Assembly: GCF_002001205.1 (NCBI RefSeq)
Contig: NZ_MUNZ01000084.1
Location: 1 to 55,168 of the forward strand
DNA: 55,168 bases
From: Hydrogenophaga sp. A37
Lineage (GTDB): Bacteria > Pseudomonadota > Gammaproteobacteria > Burkholderiales > Burkholderiaceae_C
Direction: 5' to 3'
Part shown: positions 17,885 to 25,830 of the stretch, piece by piece
Position numbering within the stretch: the stretch's first letter is position 1
How the letters are laid out: the number at the start of each line of letters is the position of its first letter
The notes under the pieces: generated by a model
The model's input: only the letters and a program-made list of their open reading frames with translations
What the model was told of the DNA's origin: nothing
Database searches by the model: none
Made by a program: the position numbers and the translations under genes

Positions 17885-18544
17885 TCAGTCCTCCAGCGGT
17901 TCTTCGGCGTTGTCTGCCGATGCGTCGTTGGGCGTGAGCGCGGTGCGCACGATCTGAAAGATCTCGCGGTAGGCCTTGCCGTGGCGCAGGGCTTCGCCCG
18001 GGCGCTCGGTCACAGCCTGCGCGTCTTTGCGCGCCTGGCGGATCAGCGCGCGCAGGTGCTGCACGTCGGCCGCCGGGTCTTGCTCCAGCCAACGGGTGAG
18101 CGCATCGTCGTCAGCCACCAGCTTGTCGCGCCATTGTTCGGCCTGGTGCAGCGCCAGCGTGGCCTGGGCCGAGGGCTTGCGCTGTTCTTCGAGCGCGGCT
18201 TCGACGGCGCTGATCACGCCGTCATCGAGCTTGCGCATGAGCTTGCCGATGAACTGCATCTGGCGGCGGCGGCCTTCGAAGTTGGTGATGCGTTTGGCAT
18301 CGGCCACGGCATCGACCAGCTTCTCGGAGAGTCCATGGGTTTCGATCAGGCGCGTCATGAGGCCGGCGTTGAGCGTGAGCAGGTTTTCGCCGAGCAACTG
18401 GAGGCGGTCGCTTTCCTTTTTCAGGTCGGTCTTGCTCATGTCGACCGAACCCTTGAGCTCGCGCTTGAGCTCCAGGTCGAGTTCGCTGCCCTCGGCAATG
18501 AACTGGCCACGGACGAAGTAGCCTTTGGTGGGTTTGCGGGACAT
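17885..18544 (-). CDS. darP: Ribosome-associated factor DarP (YjgA, DUF615)
   Basis: 219 residues of the DUF615/YjgA family, highly charged and helical. In E. coli this protein binds the 50S subunit during late assembly around the peptidyl-transferase centre. The conserved opening MSRKPTKGYFVRGQFIAEG and the central ITNFEGRRRQMQFIGKLMR match the family. It is slightly longer than the E. coli protein, with an acidic C-terminus. First gene of a two-gene unit with mogA, divergent from pmbA over 72 bp. Confidence 0.92.
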   Translation of the reverse strand: MSRKPTKGYFVRGQFIAEGSELDLELKRELKGSVDMSKTDLKKESDRLQLLGENLLTLNAGLMTRLIETHGLSEKLVDAVADAKRITNFEGRRRQMQFIGKLMRKLDDGVISAVEAALEEQRKPSAQATLALHQAEQWRDKLVADDDALTRWLEQDPAADVQHLRALIRQARKDAQAVTERPGEALRHGKAYREIFQIVRTALTPNDASADNAEEPLED

Positions 18545-18616
18545 CGGGTTTCTTCAAATGGGCTTGTGCAGGGCCTGCAGCAGCCAGAGGGGGCGGCAAG
18601 TATCATAGCCGTCGAC

Positions 18617-20044
18617 ATGAAAAAAGCCCCCAACACCCCGTCCCAAGCCCCTTCCTCCACCGCCAGCCAGCCGCTCGCCGGTTTCCAGTACGCACGCAGC
18701 CAGTTCGAGGAACTGGTGGACCTTGCGCTGGGCCATGCCAAAAAGCTGGGTGCCACCGACGCGGGGGCCGAGGTGTCCGAAGGCGCCGGCCTGAGCGTGT
18801 CGGTGCGCAAAGGTGAGCTGGAAAACGTGGAGCGCAACCGCGACAAGTCGCTCGGCGTCACCGTCTACCTGGGGCAGAAACGCGGCAACGCCTCCACCTC
18901 TGATTTTTCACCCGCTGCCGTGCGCCAGACGGTGCAGGCGGCCTACGACATCGCCCGCTTCACCGCCGAAGACCCTGTGGCCGGTTTGCCCGACGTTGAA
19001 GACATCGCCGACAGCTACCCCGATCTCGACCTGTTCCACCCTTGGGCGATCGGTTCCGAAGAGGCGCTGCGCATCGCCCTCGAATGCGAGGCCGCGGCCT
19101 TCGCCACCAGCAAGAAGATCAGCAACAGCGAGGGCGCGGGCGTGTCGGCCCAGCAATCTCACTTTTTCACCGCCCACATGCGCGGCGGCGAACGCGGCCA
19201 ACCCGGCATCTTCAGCGGCGGTTACGCCAGCTCGCGCCACAGCCTGTCGGTGGCGCCCATTGCCGGCAAGGGCGCGAACATGCAGCGCGACCATTGGTAC
19301 AGCTCGATGCGTTCGCCCGAAGACCTCGCCAGTCCTCAGGCGGTGGGCCGCTACGCTGCCGAGCGAACGCTCGCGCGCCTGAACGGTCGCAAGATCGCCA
19401 CCACCGAATGTCCGGTGCTGTTCGAGTCGCCGTTGGCCGCCGGTCTGCTGGGCGCCTACGTGCAGGCCACCAGCGGTGGTGCGCTGTACCGCAAGACGAC
19501 CTTCCTGAACAACAGTCTGGGCAAGCGGGTGATGGCGAAACACCTTGACATCGTCGAAGACCCGCACGTCATCAACGGCAAGGGCAGCTCGCCGTTCGAC
19601 GACGAAGGCGTGCGCACCGTCCGGCGCAAGGTGCTGAGCGCGGGCAAGGTGCTGGGCTACTTTCTCTCCACCTATTCGGCGCGCAAGCTCGGCATGCGCA
19701 CCACGGGCAACGCCGGCGGTTCGCACAACCTCACACTCACCAGTCGCCTGACCCAGCCCGGTGACGACCTCAAGGCCATGTTGCAGAAGCTGGGCCGCGG
19801 CCTGTTCGTCACCGAACTGATGGGGCAGGGCGTGAACTACGTGACCGGCGACTATTCGCGTGGCGCCTCGGGCTACTGGGTGGAAAACGGCGTGATCGCC
19901 TACCCGGTGCACGAAATCACCATCGCGGGCAATCTGAAGGACATGCTCCGGGGCATCGAGGCCGTGGGTGCCGACGCCTACAACTACGGGGCCAAGACCG
20001 TGGGCTCGATTCTCATCAACAAAATGAAGGTCGCGGGGAGTTGA
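18617..20044 (+). CDS. pmbA: Metalloprotease subunit PmbA/TldE
   Basis: 475 residues from the ATG at 18617 (MKKAPNTPSQ). TldD and TldE form a hetero-oligomeric zinc protease that processes modified peptides and helps degrade antitoxins. TldE lacks the catalytic HExxH and acts as the pore partner; no HExxH is seen here, as expected. Diagnostic stretches are VRKGELENVERNRDKSLGV near the N-terminus, a central KGSSPFDDEG segment and the C-terminal TGDYSRGASGYWVENG. The stop codon is followed directly by repeat R5. The frame is open over 1.5 kb upstream, but that part is antisense to slyD, mogA and darP. Confidence 0.95.
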   Translation: MKKAPNTPSQAPSSTASQPLAGFQYARSQFEELVDLALGHAKKLGATDAGAEVSEGAGLSVSVRKGELENVERNRDKSLGVTVYLGQKRGNASTSDFSPAAVRQTVQAAYDIARFTAEDPVAGLPDVEDIADSYPDLDLFHPWAIGSEEALRIALECEAAAFATSKKISNSEGAGVSAQQSHFFTAHMRGGERGQPGIFSGGYASSRHSLSVAPIAGKGANMQRDHWYSSMRSPEDLASPQAVGRYAAERTLARLNGRKIATTECPVLFESPLAAGLLGAYVQATSGGALYRKTTFLNNSLGKRVMAKHLDIVEDPHVINGKGSSPFDDEGVRTVRRKVLSAGKVLGYFLSTYSARKLGMRTTGNAGGSHNLTLTSRLTQPGDDLKAMLQKLGRGLFVTELMGQGVNYVTGDYSRGASGYWVENGVIAYPVHEITIAGNLKDMLRGIEAVGADAYNYGAKTVGSILINKMKVAGS

Positions 20045-20130
20045 AAGCCCCCACGCTCCGCCGCTGCGCGGGTCGCTGCCCCCCAAGGGGGCTGGGCCGC
20101 CTTGGGAGCGGCCCGGCGGCGGCCCTGTTC
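20045..20130. repeat. Intergenic GC-rich repeat R5 (subfamily A)
   Basis: Begins at the pmbA stop with AGCCCCCACGCTCCGCCGCT, then GCGCGGGTCGCTGCCCCCC, AAGGGGGC, and a GGGCCGCC-rich dyad around CCTTGGGAGC. The inverse of R6 and R8 in layout. Confidence 0.8.
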
Positions 20131-20151
20131 CGTTGATTCGGTTCCTTGGTC

Positions 20152-21039
20152 ATGCGTCCTGAAGCACTGGCGCTGCTGGCCGCCGCCTGCTGGGCCGTTT
20201 CCAGCCTGTTCTCTGCGCCGCCCGCCCAACGCCTGGGGGCGTTCGCCTTCAGCCGCTGGCGCATGGTGTTTGCCTCGCTGATCCTCTGGGGCCTGGCGCT
20301 GGCCAGTGGTGGCTGGCGCAGCCTGGACATGGCCACCGTCGCCCTGCTCGGGCTCTCGGGCGTGGTGGGCATCTTCATTGGTGACACGGCGCTGTTCTCC
20401 TGCATGAACCGGCTCGGGCCACGGCGTTCGGGCGTGCTCTACGCCACCCACGCGCTGTTCTCAGGCGTGCTGGCCTGGGCGCTGCTGGGTGAGGTTCTGT
20501 GGGGCTGGGCCTTGCTGGGCAGTGGCCTGTTGGTCGGCGGCGTGATGGTGGCTGTGGCCTGGGGCAAACGCGGCGACGAAACCCATGTCTGGGAGCAGAC
20601 GCGCGGGCCGCTGGCGATCGGCGTGGCGCTGGGGCTGCTCTCGGCGCTGTGCCAGTCGCTGGGCACGTTGATGATCAAACCGCTGATGGGCACGGGCATC
20701 GACCCGGTGGCGGCATCGGCCACGCGCATGAGCCTGGCCCTGGCGGCGCACACGCTGCTGTTCGCATCGGGTTGGTCGGGCGCCCGGGCAAAGGCGCCGC
20801 TTCGGCGGCACGATGGGTTCCTGATCTTCATGAGCGCGGCCGTGGCCATGGCGCTCGGCATGACCCTGATCCTGATCGCGCTGCGCGACGGTCAGGCCGG
20901 CCTGGTCGCGGTCATGTCCTCGGTCACGCCGGTGCTGATCCTGCCTTTGCTGTGGCTGATCTATCGGCGCCGTCCCGGAGCGGGCGCCTGGCTGGGCGCG
21001 GTGCTGGCCGTGGTGGGCACGGCATTCATCCTGGTCTGA
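20152..21039 (+). CDS. EamA/DMT-family transporter
   Basis: 295 residues from the ATG at 20152; a TTG two codons upstream is less likely. About ten hydrophobic helices form two EamA repeats, the first covering residues 1-140 (WAVSSLFSAPPAQRLGAF, GIFIGDTALF, GPRRSGVLYATHALFSGVLA) and the second 155-295 (ALCQSLGTLMIKPLMGTG, MTLILIALRDGQAGLVA). This group exports or imports small metabolites; the substrate cannot be told. It is flanked on both sides by repeats R5 and R6, convergent with the binding-protein gene. Confidence 0.88.
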   Translation: MRPEALALLAAACWAVSSLFSAPPAQRLGAFAFSRWRMVFASLILWGLALASGGWRSLDMATVALLGLSGVVGIFIGDTALFSCMNRLGPRRSGVLYATHALFSGVLAWALLGEVLWGWALLGSGLLVGGVMVAVAWGKRGDETHVWEQTRGPLAIGVALGLLSALCQSLGTLMIKPLMGTGIDPVAASATRMSLALAAHTLLFASGWSGARAKAPLRRHDGFLIFMSAAVAMALGMTLILIALRDGQAGLVAVMSSVTPVLILPLLWLIYRRRPGAGAWLGAVLAVVGTAFILV

Positions 21040-21040
21040 G

Positions 21041-21154
21041 TGGCCGCAACGCAGCGGCGGAGTGCGGGGGTAAACGATCCACCGCTGGGCCGCCCCAAGG
21101 TGGATCCGCCCCCTTGGGGGGCAACGACCCGCGCAGCGGCGGAGTGTGGGGGTT
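21041..21154. repeat. Intergenic GC-rich repeat R6 (subfamily A, with duplicated end block)
   Basis: The end block GCAGCGGCGGAGTGNGGGGG occurs twice (about 21052-21071 and 21135-21153). Between them are GGGCCGCCCCAAGG and GCCCCCTTGGGGGGC. The second end block stops at the CTA (21155-21157) that is the stop codon of the binding-protein gene. Confidence 0.8.
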
Positions 21155-22357
21155 CTATTTCTTGCGTTGCACGAACAGGTTGCGCTTCGCGTCCTCGGGG
21201 TAGGCAAAGGTCACGGCGCCGTTGCGCACCTTGCCCATCACCAGCATGTTGGGCGTGACGGCGTCCTTGTCCTCGGCGCTGAACGGTTTTTCGTAGGTGG
21301 CCACGACGCCGTAGTAGACGCGCGGGATGTTCTCCAGCGCGGCCTTGACCGCTGGGCCGCTGAATTTGCCATCTCGGATGCCGAACAGCGCATAGGTCAG
21401 CAGGTAGGTGCTGTCGTAGGCCTGGGCCGCCGCCATCGGCACGGCGATCTTGTGTTTGTATTTGCGTGAATAGGCGCTCAGGAAAGCCGCCCGCCGCTCG
21501 TTGCTGGGCTCCGCGATGAAGGTCTGCGCCATCAGCGCGCCTTCGGCGGCCTGTTTGGCGCCCTCAATGAAGAAGGGGAAGGACAGGGGCCATGCCCCCA
21601 CCTGATGCACATCCCACTTGAGCTCACGCCGGCCATTGGCAATGGCCGCGTTCTCCGGGCCCACGGTGTAGCTGAACACCACGTTGGCACCGGCGGCTTG
21701 CGCGGCTTTCAACGGCTCCTTCAGGTCTTTCACGCCGAGCGGAAAACGCGACACGTGCACGGCTTTGAGGCCTTTGGCGGCCAGCGCGGCCTCCACATCC
21801 TTCAAACCGGCCTCGCCATAGCCCGTGGTGTCGGCAAAGATTGCCACCTGGGTCCAGCCACGTTTGACCAGATCGTCCACCACGAACGGCGCCTGGATCG
21901 AGTCACGGGCCGAGGTTCGGAAGATGTAGCTCTGTGGCGCGGGAAATTTGGCGGTGAGCGGGGTACCGGTCGCGCAGGGAATGATCAGCGGCACCTGGCT
22001 GTTCTGGAACACGTCCAGCGACTGGGCCGCCACACCGGTGTTGCAGAAACCAATGGTGGCGACCACGCCCGCGCTGACCAGCTCCTGGGAGCCCTTGAGG
22101 CCCACGTCGGGCTTGCCCTGATCGTCCTTGACCACCAGTTCCAGAGGACGGCCCAGGTAGCCACCGACCGCGTTGATCTCTTCAACGGCCAGTTGCACAC
22201 CGTGCAACATGGGGTTGCCAAAGTCGGAAGAGGGGCCGCTGAAGGGGCCGATGAGGCCGATCTTGACGGAGGTTGGCGCTTGGGCCGTGGCCGAGCAGGC
22301 GAGCACGGTGGTCAGCACCCCGACGGCCAGGGAGATACGGAGACGCGTTCGCTGCAT
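21155..22357 (-). CDS. Branched-chain amino-acid-type ABC transporter substrate-binding protein
   Basis: 400 residues. The signal peptide covers ~1-27 with cleavage after ATAQA; a lipobox-like VLAC at C21 leaves lipidation possible. The mature protein has the two-lobe periplasmic binding fold of the LivK family, with KIGLIGPFSGPSSDFG at the N-terminus, LELVVKDDQGKPDVG and the lobe-2 stretch QVAIFADTTGYGEAGLKDVE. These proteins capture leucine-type amino acids, amides or aromatic acids. No permease or ATPase gene is adjacent, so it is a solitary receptor, a common arrangement in this family of bacteria. Confidence 0.9.
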   Translation of the reverse strand: MQRTRLRISLAVGVLTTVLACSATAQAPTSVKIGLIGPFSGPSSDFGNPMLHGVQLAVEEINAVGGYLGRPLELVVKDDQGKPDVGLKGSQELVSAGVVATIGFCNTGVAAQSLDVFQNSQVPLIIPCATGTPLTAKFPAPQSYIFRTSARDSIQAPFVVDDLVKRGWTQVAIFADTTGYGEAGLKDVEAALAAKGLKAVHVSRFPLGVKDLKEPLKAAQAAGANVVFSYTVGPENAAIANGRRELKWDVHQVGAWPLSFPFFIEGAKQAAEGALMAQTFIAEPSNERRAAFLSAYSRKYKHKIAVPMAAAQAYDSTYLLTYALFGIRDGKFSGPAVKAALENIPRVYYGVVATYEKPFSAEDKDAVTPNMLVMGKVRNGAVTFAYPEDAKRNLFVQRKK

Positions 22358-22487
22358 GGGGCACCCCTTGAATGTGCCGCGAGTGTAGGGAGGCCCGGGC
22401 GCCCGGAGGGACGCGGTTTTCCCTGAGAAGGGCTGTTGTGGTCAGCGATCCGTCAGCCTGCGGCACCCGTCGGTCGGCTGCCGTGGC

Positions 22488-22934
22488 TCAGCCCGCGAGC
22501 GCAGCCTTCACGGCGGCCGAGACCTGGCCCATGTCGGCCTTGCCCGCCAGACGGGTTTTGACCGCGCCCATGACCTTGCCCATGTCGCCGGGGCCTTTTG
22601 CGCCCAGTTCGGAGACGATGGCGCTGACTTCAGCGGCCACTTCCTCGGCCGACAGGCGCGCCGGCAGGTAGGCCTGCAGCACCTTCATCTCGGCGCTTTC
22701 TTTGTCGGCCAGGTCCATGCGGTCGGCCTTGGTGAAGGCCTCGATGCTGTCCTTGCGCTGCTTGATCAGCTTGTCCACGATGGCGATCACCATGGCGTCG
22801 TCCAGCTCCACGCGCTCGTCCACTTCCTTCTGCTTCATCGCAGCGGTCAGCAGGCGGATGGTGCCCAGGCGCTCACTGTCCTTGGCGCGCATGGCGTTCT
22901 TCATGTCTTCGGTGATCTGTTCCTTGAGGCTCAT
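22488..22934 (-). CDS. yqeY: GatB/YqeY domain protein
   Basis: 148 residues from the ATG at 22934 (MSLKEQITEDMKNAMRAKD). It is an all-helical protein homologous to the tail domain of the GatB amidotransferase subunit that contacts tRNA. Characteristic motifs are RLGTIRLLTAAMKQKEVDER, VDKLIKQRKDSIEAF and LQAYLPARLS. Free-standing YqeY often lies by rpsU in proteobacteria; here rpsU is 2.4 kb away, with lysA and lysR between. Precise role unknown. Confidence 0.93.
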   Translation of the reverse strand: MSLKEQITEDMKNAMRAKDSERLGTIRLLTAAMKQKEVDERVELDDAMVIAIVDKLIKQRKDSIEAFTKADRMDLADKESAEMKVLQAYLPARLSAEEVAAEVSAIVSELGAKGPGDMGKVMGAVKTRLAGKADMGQVSAAVKAALAG

Positions 22935-22983
22935 GGTGTGCTTTCTGTGGTTCGGTGAACCGGGAATTCTCTCAGACCCCATC

Positions 22984-23066
22984 CCGTGACCCCACGCTCC
23001 GCCGTTGCGCGGGTCGCTGCCCCCGAGGGGCTGATCCGGCTTGGGGCGGCCCGGCGCCGGATCGCG
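22984..23066. repeat. Intergenic GC-rich repeat R7 (subfamily A)
   Basis: Begins GTGACCCCACGCTCCGCCG, then GCGCGGGTCGCTGCCCCC, GAGGGGC, and GGGGCGGCCCGGC. It lies between the yqeY start and the lysA stop. Its terminal C-run faces away from lysA, the opposite polarity to R1, R4, R6, R8 and R9. Confidence 0.75.
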
Positions 23067-23068
23067 GT

Positions 23069-24307
23069 TTACACCGCTTCCAGCGAGAGCAACTCCTCCA
23101 CCGTCTGCCGGCGGCGGATCAGGCGGTGGCTGTCGCCATCCACCAGCACCTCGGCCGCGAGCGGGCGCGTGTTGTAGTTGCTGGACATGGACGCGCCGTA
23201 GGCCCCCGCGTCGTGCAGCACCAGCAGGTCGCCCACGCGGGCTTCGGGCAGCTCGCGCGTGAGCACCACGCCGCCTTCGGCCTGGGTGAACACGTCGCCC
23301 GACTCACACAGCGGGCCGGCGACCACGGTCTCCATCGTCGCACGCTGTGTGTCGTCGGCAGGGATCAGGCTCATGCCATGGAAGGCGCCATACATGGACG
23401 GGCGCATCAGGTCCGAAAAACCCGCGTCCACCAGGGTGAAGTGGTTGCCGCCCATGGCCTTGGTGGCGCGCACCTCGGTGAGCAGCACGCCGGCCTCGGC
23501 CACCAGGTAGCGGCCGGGTTCGATCTCCAGGTGCACGGCGTGGCCCAGGTGCGTGGCGATCTCGCGCCGCGCGGCGTCCCAGAGGCTGAAGTAGTGCGCG
23601 GTGTCGATGGGGGCCTCGCCCTCGCGATAGGGGATGGACAGGCCGCCACCGGCCGAGATGGCCTGCAGGTCCGCGCCGCAACCCTTAACCAGATCCACCA
23701 TGGCGCTGCACACCTGCTGCAGGTGGCCGTAGTCCACGCCCGAGCCAATGTGCATGTGCAGGCCCACGAGCTGCAGACCGTGCTGTGCCACGGCGGCCAG
23801 CGCGGCCGGCAACTCGGTGTGCCAGATGCCGTGTTTGCTGTGTTCGCCGCCGGTGTTGGTCTTGTTGCTGTGGCCGTGGCCGAAACCGGGGTTGATGCGC
23901 AGCCAGACCGCGTGGCCGGGCGAGACGGCGCCCAGTTGGTGCAGCATGTGAATGGAGCCGGCGTTCACCGGCACCCGGTGCTGCACCACGGTGGCCAGGG
24001 TGGCATGGTCGAACAGGTCGGCGGTGAAGACGATGCCGGAGGCACCTTGCTCGTCGGGCGCCGCGGTGTAGCCCGCGGCCAGCGCGCGCTCGATCTCGCC
24101 GCGGGACACGGCGTCGACCACCACGTCCTGCTCGCGCATCAGGCGCAGCAGGTGGGTGTTGGAGTTGGCTTTCTGGGCGAAACGGACCGTGTCAAACACA
24201 CGCAGGTCGGCAATGCGCTGGCGGATGGTGGCGGCGTCGTAGACCCAGAGCGGGGTGCCGTGCTGGCGGGCGAGGGACTGGAGGAGGGTGGGGGGGAAAG
24301 GGTTCAT
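23069..24307 (-). CDS. lysA: Diaminopimelate decarboxylase LysA
   Basis: 412 residues from the ATG at 24307 (MNPFPPTLLQSLARQHG). It decarboxylates meso-diaminopimelate to lysine, the last step of the pathway. This is a fold-III PLP enzyme: the Schiff-base lysine is K46 in FAQKANSN, the phosphate-binding glycines lie in SAGGGLSIPY, and the CESGD box in GPLCESGDVF supplies substrate-binding residues from the partner subunit. Length and E. coli-like layout fit. Divergently transcribed from a LysR regulator 69 bp away, as in E. coli lysA-lysR. Confidence 0.96.
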   Translation of the reverse strand: MNPFPPTLLQSLARQHGTPLWVYDAATIRQRIADLRVFDTVRFAQKANSNTHLLRLMREQDVVVDAVSRGEIERALAAGYTAAPDEQGASGIVFTADLFDHATLATVVQHRVPVNAGSIHMLHQLGAVSPGHAVWLRINPGFGHGHSNKTNTGGEHSKHGIWHTELPAALAAVAQHGLQLVGLHMHIGSGVDYGHLQQVCSAMVDLVKGCGADLQAISAGGGLSIPYREGEAPIDTAHYFSLWDAARREIATHLGHAVHLEIEPGRYLVAEAGVLLTEVRATKAMGGNHFTLVDAGFSDLMRPSMYGAFHGMSLIPADDTQRATMETVVAGPLCESGDVFTQAEGGVVLTRELPEARVGDLLVLHDAGAYGASMSSNYNTRPLAAEVLVDGDSHRLIRRRQTVEELLSLEAV

Positions 24308-24341
24308 GGCGCCGATGATCCAGGTTCTGGTCATATTGAGC

Positions 24342-24366
24342 AATGCCAGATAATCCAACGAGCATT
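24342..24366. promoter_or_regulatory. Candidate LysR operator between lysA and lysR
   Basis: AATGC (24342-24346) and GCATT (24362-24366) form an exact inverted repeat with a 15-bp AT-rich centre, inside the only 69 bp separating the two divergent genes. LysR-family proteins bind such interrupted dyads. A candidate from its position and symmetry only. Confidence 0.4.
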
Positions 24367-24376
24367 CAGTATTGAT

Positions 24377-25309
24377 ATGAAACTGACCCACCGCCAGATC
24401 GACTTCTTCCGCGCCGTGATGGGCACCGGCCACGTCACGCGCGCGGCCGAGCTGCTGCACACCTCGCAGCCCACCGTGAGCCGGGAGCTGGCGCGGCTGG
24501 AGCAGGTGCTGGGGTTTGCCTTGTTTGAGCGCATCAAGGGGCGCCTGAAACCCACCGTGCGGGCGCTGGCGCTGATGGAAGAGGTCGAGCAGTCCTACGT
24601 GGGACTGGAGCGCATCGCAGCCACGGCGGTGGCGCTACAGGCCTATGCCCAGGGACGCTTGCAGCTGGTTTGTCTGCCGGCGCTGTCGCACGCGCTGTTG
24701 CCCGACGCGGTCCGGCGTTTCGTGCAGCGCCAGCCCGAGGCGGCCGTGAGCCTGACGCCGATCGAATCGCCCCAGCTGGAAGCGGCGCTGGCCGAGCAGC
24801 GTTTCGACCTGGGCCTGAGCGAACGCCACGAGGCACCCGCGGCCTGCGGCCTGCAGACGTTGCTGGTGGCGGACGAGGTGTGTGTGCTGCCCTCGGGCCA
24901 CCCGCTGGCGTTGCGCGCGCAGTTGCGGCCTGCCGACTTCGAGGGTGAGCCCTTCATCAGCTTCGCCCCGACCGACCCCTACCGGCAGCAGGTGGACGCG
25001 CTGTTCGCTGCGGCCGGTGTGCAGCGTGGCCTGCGGCTGGAAACGCCGAGCGCGGTGTCGGTGTGCGCGCTGGTGCGCCAGGGTCTGGGCCTCGGCATCG
25101 TCAACCCGCTGACGGCGCTGGAGCTGGCGGGTAGCGGGGAAGAAGGGGGTTTGGTGGTGCGCCCGCTGTCCTTCAGCATCCCGTTCCACGTGGCGCTGAT
25201 CCGGCCCAGCTGGCGGGCGGCCCACCCTTTGCGCGAAGACTTCGAGGCGGCGCTGGTCGAGGCGGCTCAGTCCTTGAAGGCACGGCTGGCACAGACCGAA
25301 CAGGCGTAA
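24377..25309 (+). CDS. lysR: LysR-family regulator, probable LysR activator of lysA
   Basis: 310 residues from the ATG at 24377 (MKLTHRQIDFFRAVMGTGH). The winged HTH is at residues 1-60 (VTRAAELLHTSQPTVSRELARLEQVLG) and the effector domain at ~90-300. The N-terminal helix and the head-to-head position with lysA resemble E. coli LysR, which activates lysA when diaminopimelate is high and lysine low. A long open frame upstream is antisense to lysA and is not part of it. A bidirectional terminator follows the stop. Confidence 0.92.
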   Translation: MKLTHRQIDFFRAVMGTGHVTRAAELLHTSQPTVSRELARLEQVLGFALFERIKGRLKPTVRALALMEEVEQSYVGLERIAATAVALQAYAQGRLQLVCLPALSHALLPDAVRRFVQRQPEAAVSLTPIESPQLEAALAEQRFDLGLSERHEAPAACGLQTLLVADEVCVLPSGHPLALRAQLRPADFEGEPFISFAPTDPYRQQVDALFAAAGVQRGLRLETPSAVSVCALVRQGLGLGIVNPLTALELAGSGEEGGLVVRPLSFSIPFHVALIRPSWRAAHPLREDFEAALVEAAQSLKARLAQTEQA

Positions 25310-25311
25310 AA

Positions 25312-25341
25312 AAACCCGCTGCAGCGTCCTGAGCGGGTTTT
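25312..25341. terminator. Bidirectional intrinsic terminator between lysR and rpsU
   Basis: AAACCCGCT (25312-25320) pairs with AGCGGGTTT (25332-25340) around an 11-nt loop. An A-run precedes and a T-run follows, so it serves both convergent genes. Confidence 0.9.
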
Positions 25342-25358
25342 TCGAAGGGCTCTGAAAA

Positions 25359-25571
25359 TCAGAACAGCTTCTTGGGCAGCTGCATCGAGCGGATGCGCTT
25401 GTAGTTGCGCTTGACGGCGGCGGCCTTCTTGCGCTTGCGCTCGGCGGTGGGCTTTTCGTAGAACTCACGGGCGCGCAGGTCGGTCAGCAGGCCGAGTTTT
25501 TCGATGGTGCGCTTGAAGCGACGCAGAGCGACGTCAAAGGGCTCGTTGTCTTTTACACGGATGGTCGTCAT
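25359..25571 (-). CDS. rpsU: 30S ribosomal protein S21
   Basis: 70 residues from the ATG at 25571 ([20 protein letters not shown]). S21 is the small basic protein of the 30S platform near the anti-Shine-Dalgarno end of 16S rRNA. The sequence is typical, with [13 protein letters not shown] and the strongly basic [17 protein letters not shown]. An AAGGAGA ribosome-binding site precedes the start. It is not in the usual rpsU-dnaG-rpoD arrangement. Confidence 0.98.
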   Translation of the reverse strand: MTTIRVKDNEPFDVALRRFKRTIEKLGLLTDLRAREFYEKPTAERKRKKAAAVKRNYKRIRSMQLPKKLF

Positions 25572-25747
25572 TGAAGGAGAAATTCCAGAATGCACAGAAA
25601 GAGGATGAACGGGAAGATCGGGCCCAGGCATCGTTTCTGCAAAGTTCCCCCGCCTGTTAACTAGTATTGGCCGACGGGGGTTTGCCAGCAAAGCCTTGGA
25701 TTATAGCCTTGTCGGCCCGGTTTGCCAGCCCTTGGCCGCTTTTCGAG

Positions 25748-25830
25748 CACGGCGATTCGCCGCCGGGCCGCCCCAAGGCGAATCAGCCCCTTCGGGGGGC
25801 AGCGACCCGCGCAGCGGCGGAGCGTGGGGG
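25748..25830. repeat. Intergenic GC-rich repeat R8 (subfamily A)
   Basis: GGGCCGCCCCAAGGCGAATC, CCCCTTCGGGGGGC, then AGCGACCCGCGCAGCGGCGG and AGCGTGGGGG, ending at the TCA stop codon (25831-25833) of the flavoprotein gene. Together with the rest of 25572-25830 nothing else is recognisable in this 259-bp gap. Confidence 0.8.

Noticed and set aside
17108..18616. Upstream extension of the pmbA frame.
   Set aside because: Antisense to slyD, mogA and darP; PmbA homology begins after 18617.
22955..24376. Long extension of the lysR frame.
   Set aside because: Antisense to lysA; the HTH begins directly at the ATG at 24377.
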